Shown: positions 17,486-27,235 of the stretch, one piece after another | Layout of the letters: every line of letters starts with the position of its first letter | How positions within the stretch are numbered: position 1 is the stretch's first letter | Source: an uncultured Marinobacter sp. | GTDB lineage: Bacteria > Pseudomonadota > Gammaproteobacteria > Pseudomonadales > Oleiphilaceae | Assembly (NCBI RefSeq): GCF_947259545.1 | Contig: NZ_CAMYMK010000008.1 | Location: 62,001-126,000 of the forward strand | Direction of reading: 5' to 3' | Length of the DNA stretch: 64,000 bases | The notes under the pieces: model-generated | Told to the model about the DNA's origin: nothing | The model's input: the letters and a program-made list of their open reading frames with translations, nothing else | Database searches by the model: none | Position numbers and translations under genes: made by a program

Positions 17486-19612
17486 ATGAAAGAGCTTTCG
17501 CTACGTTTCAAACTCTACGCCCTGGTGATTACGCTGCTACTGATTATGGGTGGCAGTATCGTGGTTACAGCCCAGTTGTCACTGGGAGATATGGAAGAGC
17601 GGATAACCACTGAAACCCGGGACACCGTTCAGGGTATTGTGATGGAACGGCTGAGTGCAACCGCAGGCAAGTACGGTGAATTGGTCAGCGGCCAGTTCGC
17701 GACCGCCTATCGTACCCCGGAAGTGGTTCGCAATGTGATTATCCGCAATATCCAGGCTGACAGTTCCGGCCGGATCAGTCGAATCGCGTTGCAGGAGACC
17801 ATTGGCAGGGTGCTGGAGGAGCAAAAGAGCCTCAGTTCGGTGTACGCGCAGTTTGAACCGGATGCCTACGACGGGCAGGACCGGTACTTCACCGGCGGAG
17901 TGGAAGAGCACAGCAGTGATGCGGGTACCCTGGAGATCTATTTCTACCGTTCACCGGATGGAGAGGTCATTTTCAGTCGCACCGAGGACCCGGCTGTCAA
18001 ATACCTGGATAACCGTAATGAGTTCGGTATTCGTGAAGCGGAATGGTACCTGTGTTCGCGGGACAGTAAACAGCCATGCATCATGGAGCCCTATGAATAC
18101 GAGATCGAAGAAGGCTATTCCGAGTTAATGACCAGCCTGGTGGTTCCGATGCTCGATGATGGCAAGTTTGCCGGGGTGGTGGGGGTTGATATCAATCTGT
18201 CGACGCTTCAGCAAACCATTCGGAGTGTCAGTAACGAGCTGTACGATGGCAAATCACGGGTCACATTGTTGAGTGACAAGGGGCTGATCGCCGCATCCAG
18301 CCATTACGATAATCACCTGGGACGACCATTGAACGAAGCTTTACCCGAGCTGGCAAGTGAGTTTGCGAATCTGCACCAGGGCAAACAGAGCTACGATGAT
18401 GGCGAGACTCTTGCCGTATCTTACCCGGTGGAGATTGATTTGCCGGGTACGCAGTGGTCGCTGCTGATTGAGTTGCCGCGGGATATCGCTTTGGCAGACG
18501 TGTCTGAGATTACGGCACTGTTGTCTGATGAAGTCGGTACCACGGCAGCGCGTCAGACCATGGTAGGCGTCGTGGTGTCTGTCATTGCCATTCTGATTCT
18601 GGTGATGCTGGTTCGCTCGGTGACCCGGCCGCTGAACGAGATCCGCGACCGCATGAAGAACCTTGCCAGTGCGGAAGGGGACCTTACCAGCGAGCTGTCC
18701 ATTGATACCCACGCGGAACTGATTGAACTGGCAGGTGGATTCAATGCGTTTCTCGCTCGTTTGCGGGGTATGATCAATGATCTCAAGAGCGTGAATGGCA
18801 AGGTGCGTCAGCAGGCGATGGATGTTGGCGGTATCGCACGGGAGACAGATGAACAGACCGAGCGCCAGCATCAGGACATCGACAGCGTCGTTACTGCCAT
18901 GAACGAAATGTCGGCGGCCGCAGGCGAGGTAGCCGGCTTTGCCGGGGAGGCGGCCGAGAATGCGAGGCAGGCCCAGGATGGGGTGCGGTTCACCCAGGAT
19001 ACGCTCACCGCGGCAGTGGACGGTGTCAGCGCCTTGTCGGCTGATATGGATGAAGCGAGTACCGCCATTACGCAAGTGGCAACCCGTAGCGATGACATTA
19101 ATCGTATTCTGGAGGTAATTCGGGGCGTTGCCGAGCAGACTAACCTGCTGGCGCTGAATGCTGCCATAGAGGCCGCCAGGGCCGGTGAGCAGGGGCGTGG
19201 CTTTGCTGTGGTGGCCGACGAGGTACGTACTCTGGCATCCCGCACCCGGCAATCCACGGACGAGATCAGTGAGATGATCGAAGGTCTGCAGAGCGATGTG
19301 AACGGGGCGGTGTCGGTGATTCGTTCCGGAGTGGACCGTGCGACGACGGCAGTGGATGGCACCCGTGAGGCGGATCACTCCCTGGCGGCGGTGGTCGAGC
19401 GTATCGGGACCATTGTGGAGCATGTGACACAGGTGGCAACGGCGGCCGAAGAGCAGAGCTCTGTCAGTGAAGAGATCAACCGGAACCTGACGAAAATCGG
19501 GGATGCCGCCAGTGACCTCAGGCTTCTTGCCCAGCGGGTTCGCAGTAGCGGTGAGGCTCTGGATGATCAGGTCGAGGTACTGGATTCCGAACTGGGGCGC
19601 CTGAAAACCTGA
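17486..19612 (+). CDS. Methyl-accepting chemotaxis protein with dCache-like sensor
   Basis: This 708-residue chemoreceptor has an N-terminal membrane segment (about residues 10-32), a periplasmic sensor of about 340 residues, a second membrane segment ([17 protein letters not shown]), a HAMP domain starting [10 protein letters not shown] and a signalling domain. The sensor ends with [19 protein letters not shown], typical of double Cache domains. The hairpin tip is [20 protein letters not shown], the CheA/CheW contact. The start at 17486 ([13 protein letters not shown]) is chosen because the longer in-frame extension has no signal-like features. Ligand unknown. Confidence 0.93.
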   Translation: MKELSLRFKLYALVITLLLIMGGSIVVTAQLSLGDMEERITTETRDTVQGIVMERLSATAGKYGELVSGQFATAYRTPEVVRNVIIRNIQADSSGRISRIALQETIGRVLEEQKSLSSVYAQFEPDAYDGQDRYFTGGVEEHSSDAGTLEIYFYRSPDGEVIFSRTEDPAVKYLDNRNEFGIREAEWYLCSRDSKQPCIMEPYEYEIEEGYSELMTSLVVPMLDDGKFAGVVGVDINLSTLQQTIRSVSNELYDGKSRVTLLSDKGLIAASSHYDNHLGRPLNEALPELASEFANLHQGKQSYDDGETLAVSYPVEIDLPGTQWSLLIELPRDIALADVSEITALLSDEVGTTAARQTMVGVVVSVIAILILVMLVRSVTRPLNEIRDRMKNLASAEGDLTSELSIDTHAELIELAGGFNAFLARLRGMINDLKSVNGKVRQQAMDVGGIARETDEQTERQHQDIDSVVTAMNEMSAAAGEVAGFAGEAAENARQAQDGVRFTQDTLTAAVDGVSALSADMDEASTAITQVATRSDDINRILEVIRGVAEQTNLLALNAAIEAARAGEQGRGFAVVADEVRTLASRTRQSTDEISEMIEGLQSDVNGAVSVIRSGVDRATTAVDGTREADHSLAAVVERIGTIVEHVTQVATAAEEQSSVSEEINRNLTKIGDAASDLRLLAQRVRSSGEALDDQVEVLDSELGRLKT

Positions 19613-19706
19613 GGAAGCCATCGGATTTTGATAATGGATTCAGTCACTAACCGGTGTATCGGTTCGTGCTATGACGGCCATTCAAACCATCAATTTTCTT
19701 TTTTAC

Positions 19707-19737
19707 GGCGACATGACATCATGTCGCCAAGTTTTTA
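19707..19737 (+). terminator. Rho-independent terminator after chemoreceptor
   Basis: A perfect 10-base inverted repeat GGCGACATGA / TCATGTCGCC (19707-19728) with a two-base loop is followed by a T-run. It lies between the chemoreceptor stop and the glutaredoxin start, so it separates the two units. Confidence 0.8.
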
Positions 19738-19782
19738 TTGAAGGCGTGACCCCCGCCTGATCTTTAGGTTAAGGAGCAAAAT

Positions 19783-20034
19783 ATGGAGCATGTGACCATT
19801 TACGGCCGCTCGTCCTGCGGTTTCTGTGTTCGTGCAAAGCGGCTGTGTGAGGTGAAGGGCATCCCTTTCACCTATATCGACATGATTGAGGAAGGCATGT
19901 CCAAGGCGGACATTGCCGACAAGATCGGTAGGCCGGTGCATACAGTGCCCCAGATCCTGGCTGGCGAGCACTACATTGGTGGTTCCGACGAGTTTGTCCG
20001 TTACCTGAGTGCGCAGGAGGCCAGGGCAAACTGA
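19783..20034 (+). CDS. Glutaredoxin
   Basis: This 83-residue glutaredoxin has the redox motif CGFC (residues 12-15) instead of the commoner CPYC, and the glutathione-binding TVPQI and GGSDE elements. It reduces disulfides or glutathione mixed disulfides in the cytoplasm with glutathione as electron donor. The dithiol site suggests a class I enzyme related to GrxA or GrxC rather than a CGFS iron-sulfur carrier. A strong AGGAG site lies upstream. It stands between two terminators, so it is probably monocistronic. Confidence 0.92.
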   Translation: MEHVTIYGRSSCGFCVRAKRLCEVKGIPFTYIDMIEEGMSKADIADKIGRPVHTVPQILAGEHYIGGSDEFVRYLSAQEARAN

Positions 20035-20053
20035 TCACCGGTACGGTGAAATA

Positions 20054-20090
20054 AAAAAGGCGCTTGCGGTTATGCCGCAAGCGCCTTTTT
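20054..20090. terminator. Bidirectional terminator between glutaredoxin and PPi-PFK genes
   Basis: The hairpin arms are AAGGCGCTTGCGG and CCGCAAGCGCCTT with a TTAT loop, flanked by an A-run on the left and a T-run on the right. It can end transcription of the plus-strand glutaredoxin and the minus-strand phosphofructokinase gene. Confidence 0.92.
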
Positions 20091-20107
20091 GGCTTCAGGG
20101 CCAGGAA

Positions 20108-21370
20108 TCAGAGCTGGAAGTCGGTCTTCAGCTTTTTTTCCACCAGCTTGTTTTGCAGTTTGGCCACTCGCGGCAGGCCATTGTCGAACGGCGGGAAGCT
20201 CTCACCGTGAATCAGTGGCTCCAGGTAGTCACGGCAATCCTGGGTGATGTGAAAACCATCATCCGAAATGTAATGGATGGGCATTTTCTTTTCCTGGTTC
20301 GCCACTTCACTCAGTGGTGCTTCGCCGATGTGCCAGCGATACGGTTTGGATTGTTCGCGGACAATCGTCGGCATCAGCGCCTGCTTGCCTTCCATTGCCA
20401 TTTCAACCGCCGCCTTGCCGACAGCATAGGCTTGCTCAACATCAGTCGCGGAGGCAATGTGGCGTGCACTGCGCTGCAGGTAATCCGCCACGGCCCAGTG
20501 ATACTTGTAACCCAGTGCCTGCTTGACCATATTGGCCAGCGCCGGTGCAACGCCGCCGAGCTGGGTGTGGCCAAAGGCATCCTTGGCGCCGGCATCGGCG
20601 AGGAAGCGGCCGTCTTCGTACTGGGCGCCCTCAGAGGCCACGACCACACAGTACCCGTACTCCTTCACACAGAATTCCACCCGCGCCAGGAAGGCTTCGC
20701 GGTCGAACGGCATCTCCGGGAACAGGATGATGTGAGGCGGCTGGTCTTCGCTCTCACCGGCCAGGCCACCCGCGGCGGCAATCCAGCCGGCGTGGCGACC
20801 CATGACCTCAAGAATGAACACCTTGGTGGAGGTTTCACACATGGACTTGATGTCGAGTCCGGCTTCCAGGGTCGAGGTGGCAATGTACTTGGCCACGGAG
20901 CCAAAGCCGGGGCAGCAGTCGGTGAAGGGCAGGTCGTTATCCACGGTCTTGGGCACGCCAATGCAGGTAATCGGATAGCCCATTTTCTCGGCCAGCTGGG
21001 ATACCTTATAGGCCGTATCCTGAGAATCACCGCCGCCATTGTAGAAGAAGTAACCAATGTCATGGGCGCGGAACACTTCGATCAGGCGCTCGTATTCACG
21101 CTTGTTCTCGGAAATGTTCTTGAGCTTGTGACGGCACGACCCGAAGGCGCCGCCGGGGGTGTGGATCAGTGCCTGAATGGCGTCATCGCTTTCCAGGCTG
21201 GTATCAATCAGCTCTTCCTTGAGTGCGCCAATGATGCCGTTGCGGCCGGCGTAGACCTTGCCGATGCGTTCGGGGTACTTGCGGGCGGTCTGGATAACCC
21301 CGCAGGCGCTGGCGTTAATGACTGCGGTCACACCGCCGGATTGAGCGTAAAAAGCATTCTTGGTGGCCAT
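20108..21370 (-). CDS. pfp: Pyrophosphate-type 6-phosphofructokinase
   Basis: This 420-residue phosphofructokinase converts fructose 6-phosphate and fructose 1,6-bisphosphate, probably with pyrophosphate rather than ATP. Two diagnostic positions support this: the phosphoryl-donor loop reads GGGDSQD, with Asp where ATP enzymes have the second Gly of GGDGS, and the next motif is PKTVDND, with Lys where ATP enzymes have Gly (PGTIDND). EVMGRHAGW is the sugar-phosphate motif. PPi enzymes are reversible and serve both glycolysis and gluconeogenesis. The first Asp of the usual GGDDS is Gly here, matching the GGNDS-like branch. It is divergent from mpl. Confidence 0.9.
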   Translation of the reverse strand: MATKNAFYAQSGGVTAVINASACGVIQTARKYPERIGKVYAGRNGIIGALKEELIDTSLESDDAIQALIHTPGGAFGSCRHKLKNISENKREYERLIEVFRAHDIGYFFYNGGGDSQDTAYKVSQLAEKMGYPITCIGVPKTVDNDLPFTDCCPGFGSVAKYIATSTLEAGLDIKSMCETSTKVFILEVMGRHAGWIAAAGGLAGESEDQPPHIILFPEMPFDREAFLARVEFCVKEYGYCVVVASEGAQYEDGRFLADAGAKDAFGHTQLGGVAPALANMVKQALGYKYHWAVADYLQRSARHIASATDVEQAYAVGKAAVEMAMEGKQALMPTIVREQSKPYRWHIGEAPLSEVANQEKKMPIHYISDDGFHITQDCRDYLEPLIHGESFPPFDNGLPRVAKLQNKLVEKKLKTDFQL

Positions 21371-21532
21371 CTCGGGCTGGAGCCTCCTGCTGGTTCAGTA
21401 AATGCCGCAGATGATACGCCAAATCCCGGTTTTTTTCATGAGCAGGATTGCGGATAACAACTTGACGGCCCGCGGCGTATACGGGAGGCTTGGCACGTTT
21501 CATTCAGGGCCAATCGAGAGGTCAGACCGGTC

Positions 21533-22930
21533 ATGCATATTCATATCCTGGGAATTTGTGGCACATTCATGGGCAGCCTTGCGGTGTTGGCCCGGGAGCT
21601 GGGTCACACGGTGACGGGGTCGGACCAGGGGGTGTATCCACCAATGAGCACTCAGCTGGAAGCCCAGGGTATTGGTCTGATGGAAGGGTATCGCGCAGAG
21701 AACCTGGAGCCCAAGCCGGACCTGGTGCTTATCGGTAATGCCATGTCCCGGGGCAACCCAGAGGTGGAAGCAGTCCTCAACCGCAATATTGATTACATGT
21801 CCGGCCCCGAATGGCTGGCGCGGGAAGTATTGCGCCATCGCTGGGTGCTGGCTGTGGCCGGAACCCATGGCAAGACCACTACTACGTCCATGCTGCTGTG
21901 GATTCTCGAGCAGGCTGGCTTTGATGCGGGCTATCTGGTTGGTGGTGTGCCGAAGGATTTTCCTGTATCTGCACGTCTTGGTTCCAGTGACTTTTTCGTG
22001 ATAGAGGCTGATGAGTACGACAGCGCGTTTTTCGACAAGCGTTCGAAGTTTGTTCATTATCGCCCTCACACCCTGATCATGAACAACCTGGAATTCGATC
22101 ACGCTGATATCTTCGACAATGTCGAGGCCATTGAACGCCAATTCCACCATCTGGTTCGCACCGTGCCCTCCAGCGGCCAGATCATTCGTCCGGCGAACGA
22201 CTTGCACCTGGACCGGGCTCTGGAGATGGGGTGCTGGAGCGGGGTGCAAACCACGGCTATAGGCAGTGAAGTGGCGTACACGACGGATTGGCGTGCGGAG
22301 TTGCTGTCGGAGGACGGCAGCCGTTTTATGGTGGTTCACCACGAGCAGCCAGTGGCCACGGTGACCTGGGCCCAGACCGGACTGCACAACGTTCGCAATG
22401 CCCTGGCCGCCATTGCCGCCGCACGCCATGTGGGGGTGACACCGGACCACGCTGTTGCCGCGCTGTGCCGTTTTTCCGGGGTGAAACGGAGGATGGAACT
22501 GCTGGCGGAGATCAACGGTGTCAGTGTGTATGACGACTTTGCCCACCATCCGACCGCGATCGCGACCACCCTGGAGGGATTGCGTAACAAGGTGGGTGAC
22601 GAACCTGTGATCGCCTTGATCGAACCGCGTTCGAACACCATGCAGCAGGGCGTGCACCAGCAGGCATTGTTGCCGAGCGCCGTCGCCGCTGATCATGTGA
22701 TCTGGGCCAACCTGAATCAATTGGAGTGGCTGCCCGCACTGGTGAAGGCCTGGAAGGGCGGTGAGGGGGAAACCGTACGGCACTATGTGGAAGCGAGTGT
22801 GGACGCCCTGATCGAGCAGACACTGGCGAATGTAAGCGGTCCCTGCCACATTGTGATCATGAGCAATGGCGGTTTTGGTGGCATTCACCAGAAACTGATT
22901 GCCGAACTCGAGCGTAGATACCCGGTATGA
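21533..22930 (+). CDS. mpl: UDP-N-acetylmuramate:L-alanyl-gamma-D-glutamyl-meso-diaminopimelate ligase
   Basis: Mpl recycles murein tripeptide by ligating it to UDP-MurNAc. The 465-residue protein is a Mur ligase with [17 protein letters not shown] at the N-terminus (UDP-binding domain), the ATP loop [32 protein letters not shown] and, in the third domain, [11 protein letters not shown]. Its stop overlaps the ubiX start as ATGA. Together with mltB, rlpA, dacA and mrdA it adds to the murein theme of this window. Confidence 0.96.
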   Translation: MHIHILGICGTFMGSLAVLARELGHTVTGSDQGVYPPMSTQLEAQGIGLMEGYRAENLEPKPDLVLIGNAMSRGNPEVEAVLNRNIDYMSGPEWLAREVLRHRWVLAVAGTHGKTTTTSMLLWILEQAGFDAGYLVGGVPKDFPVSARLGSSDFFVIEADEYDSAFFDKRSKFVHYRPHTLIMNNLEFDHADIFDNVEAIERQFHHLVRTVPSSGQIIRPANDLHLDRALEMGCWSGVQTTAIGSEVAYTTDWRAELLSEDGSRFMVVHHEQPVATVTWAQTGLHNVRNALAAIAAARHVGVTPDHAVAALCRFSGVKRRMELLAEINGVSVYDDFAHHPTAIATTLEGLRNKVGDEPVIALIEPRSNTMQQGVHQQALLPSAVAADHVIWANLNQLEWLPALVKAWKGGEGETVRHYVEASVDALIEQTLANVSGPCHIVIMSNGGFGGIHQKLIAELERRYPV

Positions 22931-23580
22931 CAGAATCTTCGGTGCAACCACGAACCATCAACCTGGCGATTACCGGTGCATCCGGCGCCCAGTACGGCCT
23001 GCGGCTGCTGCAGTGCCTGGTGGCCGCTGGCTGCACGGTGAATGTGATGATTAGCCGTGCCGCACAGGTGGTGATTGCCACGGAAACCGAATTGAAGTTG
23101 CCGGGCTCCCCGCAGGCAATGCAAGAGACGCTAACAGAGTTTTCTGGCGCGAGCCCTGGTCAAGTGCTGGTATTCGGGCGGGAAGACTGGTTTGCGCCAC
23201 CCGCATCCGGTTCTGGTGAGAAGGCCCCACTGGTGGTGTGTCCCTGCAGCACCGGCACCCTGTCCGCACTGGCCACCGGCGCCAGCAACAACCTGATCGA
23301 GCGGGCCGGAGATGTGGCCCTGAAAGAGCGTCGACAACTGATCCTGGTGCCCCGCGAAGCGCCATACTCAGAGATACACCTGGAGAACATGTTGCGGCTG
23401 ACCCGAATGGGCGCGGTCATCATGCCGGCCAGCCCCGGGTTCTATCACAGCCCGCAATCGGTGAGTGATCTGGTTGATTTTATTGTGGCCCGCATTCTCG
23501 ATCACCTCGGCCTTCCCCAGGACCTGATGCCGCGCTGGGGCGAGGAGCGCGCTAAGGCAAAGCGCGGCGACCAGGGTTAG
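22927..23580 (+). CDS. ubiX: Flavin prenyltransferase UbiX
   Basis: UbiX attaches a dimethylallyl unit to FMN to make prenylated FMN, the cofactor of the UbiD decarboxylase in ubiquinone synthesis. The 217-residue protein has [16 protein letters not shown] (FMN-binding), [19 protein letters not shown] and the [18 protein letters not shown] region with conserved Arg and Glu. It is coupled to mpl by a 4-base overlap. Confidence 0.95.
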   Translation: MTESSVQPRTINLAITGASGAQYGLRLLQCLVAAGCTVNVMISRAAQVVIATETELKLPGSPQAMQETLTEFSGASPGQVLVFGREDWFAPPASGSGEKAPLVVCPCSTGTLSALATGASNNLIERAGDVALKERRQLILVPREAPYSEIHLENMLRLTRMGAVIMPASPGFYHSPQSVSDLVDFIVARILDHLGLPQDLMPRWGEERAKAKRGDQG

Positions 23581-23691
23581 GCGATGGTTTTGGTCAGCCC
23601 GATTGATGGTTTTCACCATTGAGCGAAACTGCCTCTGCGCAGAGACTTGGTGAACGATAACCACAACACAGGTCATTCACCGAGGTTTACC

Positions 23692-24831
23692 ATGATTCCA
23701 CGCACACTCTTTGATGCCGATCTCGAAGGCTTCCGCGATTCCGTTCGTAAATTCCTGGAGCAGGAAGCGGCTCCCTACCATGAGCAATGGGAAAAAGACG
23801 GGCACGTCAGCCGCGAACTGTGGACCAAAGCCGGCGAGTTGGGCTTCCTGTGTCCGACCATGCCGGAAGAGTTTGGTGGTGTGGGCGCAGATTTCCGTTA
23901 CAGCGCCGTGATCATGGAAGAGATTTCCTATGCCGGCCTGTCCGGTATTGGATGGGGGCTGCATTCCGACATTGTCGCGCCTTACATCCTTAATTACGGT
24001 TCCCAGGAACAAAAGGAGCGGTACCTGCCCAAGCTGGCATCCGGTGAGATGATCGGGGCCATTGCCATGAGCGAACCCGGCGCCGGTTCTGATCTTCAGG
24101 GCGTAAGAACCACCGCGATCAAGGATGGCGACCACTATATTCTCAACGGCTCCAAGACCTTTATCACCAACGGCCAGATGGCTGACCTGGTTATTGTCGT
24201 AGCCAAGACCGATCCCAAGGAAGGCGCCAAAGGCACCAGCCTGCTGATCGTCGAAACCGCGTGGGAAGGCTTCGAAAAAGGCCAGAACCTGAACAAGGTC
24301 GGCATGAAAGCCCAGGATACCTCGGAGCTGTTCTTCCAGGACGTGAAAGTGCCTGCGGGGAACCTGCTGGGGTCTATGGAAGGTCAGGGATTCTTCCAAC
24401 TGATGCAGGAATTGCCTGCCGAGCGCCTGCAGGTGGCACTGACTGCCGTTGCTGCGGCCGAGGCCGCCTGGCAGTGGACTCTGGATTACGTCAAGGAGCG
24501 TAAAGCGTTCTCCAAGCCGGTGATCGCATACCAGAACACCCGTTTCAAGCTGGCGGAAATGAAATCGGAAATCACCGCTGCTCGGGTTTTCTGTGATCGC
24601 TGCCTGGAGCTGCACCTGGAGAAGAAACTCGACATTCCGACCGCGGCCATGCTGAAGCAATGGACCACTGACATCCAGTGCAAGGTGATCGATGAGTGTG
24701 TCCAGTTGCACGGTGGTTACGGCTACATGTGGGAATACCCGATTGCCCGGGCCTGGGCGGATTCCCGTGCCCAGCGCATTTATGCCGGTACCAATGAAAT
24801 CATGAAGGAAATTGTTGCCCGTTCATTCTGA
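23692..24831 (+). CDS. Acyl-CoA dehydrogenase, long-chain type
   Basis: This 379-residue FAD enzyme catalyses the first oxidation of fatty acyl-CoA. The start at 23692 (MIPRTLFDADLEGF) follows a GAGG site; an in-frame upstream codon at 23647 has none. Family motifs are MSEPGAGSDLQG, KTFITNG, CVQLHGGYGYMWEYPI and YAGTNEIMKE. The helix with VAAAEAAWQW places a glutamate where long-chain (LCAD) and isovaleryl enzymes carry the catalytic base, so a long or branched substrate is more likely than a medium-chain one. Monocistronic, ended by a hairpin. Confidence 0.92.
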   Translation: MIPRTLFDADLEGFRDSVRKFLEQEAAPYHEQWEKDGHVSRELWTKAGELGFLCPTMPEEFGGVGADFRYSAVIMEEISYAGLSGIGWGLHSDIVAPYILNYGSQEQKERYLPKLASGEMIGAIAMSEPGAGSDLQGVRTTAIKDGDHYILNGSKTFITNGQMADLVIVVAKTDPKEGAKGTSLLIVETAWEGFEKGQNLNKVGMKAQDTSELFFQDVKVPAGNLLGSMEGQGFFQLMQELPAERLQVALTAVAAAEAAWQWTLDYVKERKAFSKPVIAYQNTRFKLAEMKSEITAARVFCDRCLELHLEKKLDIPTAAMLKQWTTDIQCKVIDECVQLHGGYGYMWEYPIARAWADSRAQRIYAGTNEIMKEIVARSF

Positions 24832-24839
24832 TCTGGCTG

Positions 24840-24870
24840 GCTCCGGTATCGTGAGGTACCGGAGCTTTTC
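24840..24870 (+). terminator. Terminator after acyl-CoA dehydrogenase
   Basis: The inverted repeat GCTCCGGTA / TACCGGAGC (24840-24865) is followed by TTTTC. It begins 9 bases after the stop codon. Confidence 0.7.
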
Positions 24871-24970
24871 GTTACCAAACTTTACAAATTGCCAAGCCTA
24901 TCAAGGTTCCCTTCTGCAACATCCCCTAGAGTAGCGGCACAACCTCCAACAAGGATAACCGGTTGCTGCC

Positions 24971-26815
24971 ATGAAAAGCCTTCTTCCTCTGTCTGTATCG
25001 CTGTTTGCCCTGGCTATGGCCGGCTGTGGCGAAAAGTCTGATGAGCTGCCCATCGATGGTCGTGATTTCGACGGCGTTAACTACAGTGAGCCCGCCCCTT
25101 ACACTGGAAGAGTGATCGACGGATACCTGCGTAACGCCAGGGTATGGCTTGATATTGACGGGGACGGCCAATACTCACCGGGGCCCCTGACCGTCGTGTT
25201 GGAATCCGGCACCGAAGTGATCCTGCGGGAAGGGGAGCCCACGGCGATGTCCGGGGCTAACGGTGTGTTTTCGCTGGATACTCAGTCGTTGGTGCGTGAT
25301 CCTGGCGAAGCCCCCGACATTGATCCCAGGGATTATTCCCTGCACGCTCTGGCATTGCCGGGAAAGACGGTGGAGCAGTTACCCGATGGTGATCGGCCTG
25401 TCGACAAAGCCTATCTGATGTCTGCACCACCAGGTGTCCGGCAGGTTACGCCGTTAACCACCCTGGCTCGTTATCGCGGCCTGGCGGGCGAGGGCTCTGC
25501 GGTTTCGGGAAGCGTCGACTCCTCCATGGCGAGCGTGAACCTGCTGTCAGATTACATACAGTCCGGGGACCAGCGGGCCCACGCTTATGCCCGGGCGTTT
25601 GCCCGATTCATGGCAAGTCAGTTTCCTGTGCCGTACAGCGAGGAGCTGGCGGCCAGCGGCGCCGATGGAACCGAGCGGCTCCTGAGCCGGCAAGCGGTTT
25701 ACCTGCTGGGGCTGTCACTTGCCCGGAATGCGCCAGACGTTGTCGCTATTGTGGACGATGCCGCGTCTGCGGGAGGGTATGCCGGTGTTGATGTCGGTAA
25801 CCTGGCGTTGCCAGAGGTGGAGCTGGATTTGTCCGACCCGGTGCTGTTAACGCGGCAGGTGGTCTCGGCCCAGTCCGAATACGGAGACTTGCCTACCAGT
25901 CCGTCCAGCCTGATGACCACTGCGGAGCTGTCATTTGCCTATGGCCCCGATGGCCGGGTGAAAGCTATTTCGGCAGAGGGCTGCATGGCGCCTTCGATGA
26001 CGGAGTTGGCGCGGTTGGTCACTGTTGGTGGTCAAATGGCAAGCCTGGGCACCCAGTGGCTGCCCTCCATCTCGCTGTCGCTGCAAAGTCGGGTAGCCTA
26101 TGAGAGCGGTGGCGTGGATGAACGACTGACCTTCGATTGGGAGAGCCAGCGGATCTATTTCGAAACCACCACCCAATGTCAGGAGAGCCTGGCCGATACC
26201 TCCGAGTTCGGAGGGCCGCCGGAAGTGACTTACAGCTGGATCCGGGGTGATGATGGTGTTGCGGAGCTGACGGCGACTTCTGACAGCGAGGACCGTGTGC
26301 TTCAGTTGGACTACGCCAATGGAACGCCTTTGGTCACCGGTCATCGGTTGCTGGTCAACGGGGAGGAGCGAGCCGTGCTGAGCCTGTCGGAGCTGTCGGA
26401 CGAGTGTGCTCTGCCTGAGGACGTTAAAGACGCAGGGCATGTGGTTTCCCGACAGCAGGATTACAGTTACAGCGCTATTGATGCCCCGGTTGGCTTTGAT
26501 GATTTGACGCTGGAGTTCGATGCCCGCAACGAGTATTTCCGGCTGTTGCGCTACTCATTCGCCGATTTGGATATGGCCGGGCTTGACCACGTTTCCTCGG
26601 AAGGCGGGTTCGACTGGGTCATGGTTTATCCGGAGGAAGGTGCTGTAGATTACGTGGACGACCAGCCCAACCTGATTGCGGAGGCGTATCTCACCGAGCC
26701 CGGAACGCCTGCGGACTGTGGCCGGGAGTTCGAAGAGGTGCCATTCGGGGTATTCGGGCAGGTAAATTACCAGTACCAGCGCTTGTCGGCCTATTTGACG
26801 GAACAGGTGCAATAA
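24971..26815 (+). CDS. Large lipoprotein of unknown function
   Basis: I do not recognise a named family. The 614-residue product has a signal peptide with the lipobox AMAGC (cysteine at residue 19), so it should be lipidated. Residues ~37-60 read GRVIDGYLRNARVWLDIDGDG, containing an EF-hand-like DIDGDG loop of the sort seen in secreted calcium-binding proteins. VRQVTPLTTLARYRG near residue 160 resembles segments found in other large marine lipoproteins. The rest is acidic and beta-rich by eye, with six spaced cysteines in the last half. It stands alone with an AAGGA site upstream. A surface or periplasmic role is an inference. Confidence 0.75.
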   Translation: MKSLLPLSVSLFALAMAGCGEKSDELPIDGRDFDGVNYSEPAPYTGRVIDGYLRNARVWLDIDGDGQYSPGPLTVVLESGTEVILREGEPTAMSGANGVFSLDTQSLVRDPGEAPDIDPRDYSLHALALPGKTVEQLPDGDRPVDKAYLMSAPPGVRQVTPLTTLARYRGLAGEGSAVSGSVDSSMASVNLLSDYIQSGDQRAHAYARAFARFMASQFPVPYSEELAASGADGTERLLSRQAVYLLGLSLARNAPDVVAIVDDAASAGGYAGVDVGNLALPEVELDLSDPVLLTRQVVSAQSEYGDLPTSPSSLMTTAELSFAYGPDGRVKAISAEGCMAPSMTELARLVTVGGQMASLGTQWLPSISLSLQSRVAYESGGVDERLTFDWESQRIYFETTTQCQESLADTSEFGGPPEVTYSWIRGDDGVAELTATSDSEDRVLQLDYANGTPLVTGHRLLVNGEERAVLSLSELSDECALPEDVKDAGHVVSRQQDYSYSAIDAPVGFDDLTLEFDARNEYFRLLRYSFADLDMAGLDHVSSEGGFDWVMVYPEEGAVDYVDDQPNLIAEAYLTEPGTPADCGREFEEVPFGVFGQVNYQYQRLSAYLTEQVQ

Positions 26816-26896
26816 GAATAGCTCGGGCCAGTGCGTGCCTGAGTGACTTTAATAGCTGCTTTGGGATTTTTTCTTGCCACTTCCTGAGGGAGGAAG

Positions 26897-26983
26897 TGGT
26901 GCCGAGGAGAGGACTTGAACCTCCACGGGGTTGCCCCCACTAGCACCTGAAGCTAGCGTGTCTACCAATTTCACCACCTCGGC
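26897..26983 (-). tRNA. tRNA-Leu (anticodon CAG)
   Basis: The minus strand reads GCCGAGG at its 5' end and CCTCGGC-ACCA at its 3' end, so the CCA tail is encoded. The anticodon stem CTAGC/GCTAG encloses the loop TTCAGGT with anticodon CAG, decoding CUG. The long variable arm (GGGGGCAACCCC) is typical of class II tRNAs. A stem-loop with arms CCACTTCCT and AGGAAGTGG starts in the CCA end (26876-26899). Confidence 0.95.
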
Positions 26984-27235
26984 AGGTGATTCACAGAGAC
27001 GTCCACAGTTTATTGAAAACTTGGCGTTTCTGCCAGCGGTGAGGTGTGTCCCTCAACCGATGGCGCGTACTTTAATGATTGCGGAAAAAGCTGTCAAACA
27101 TTTTTTTTGGAATTTTTCGGGAATTTAATGGCTTTATTTTGTTGCCGGTTAGGCAGGGTGGCCGAACCGGCGTTATACTCCTGAGCACATGCAATATAGC
27201 CGCGTTATTGAGAGGCGGACAGGACAAGGACCCGA

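Noticed and set aside
18341-19621. Long minus-strand frame (426 codons) opposite the chemoreceptor gene
   Set aside because: It lies wholly antisense to a gene with unmistakable chemoreceptor motifs and shows no family features.
20009-21457. Long plus-strand frame opposite the phosphofructokinase gene
   Set aside because: Antisense shadow caused by GC-rich codon bias; the minus strand carries the real enzyme motifs.
21500-22951. Long minus-strand frame opposite mpl
   Set aside because: Antisense shadow; mpl motifs are complete on the plus strand.
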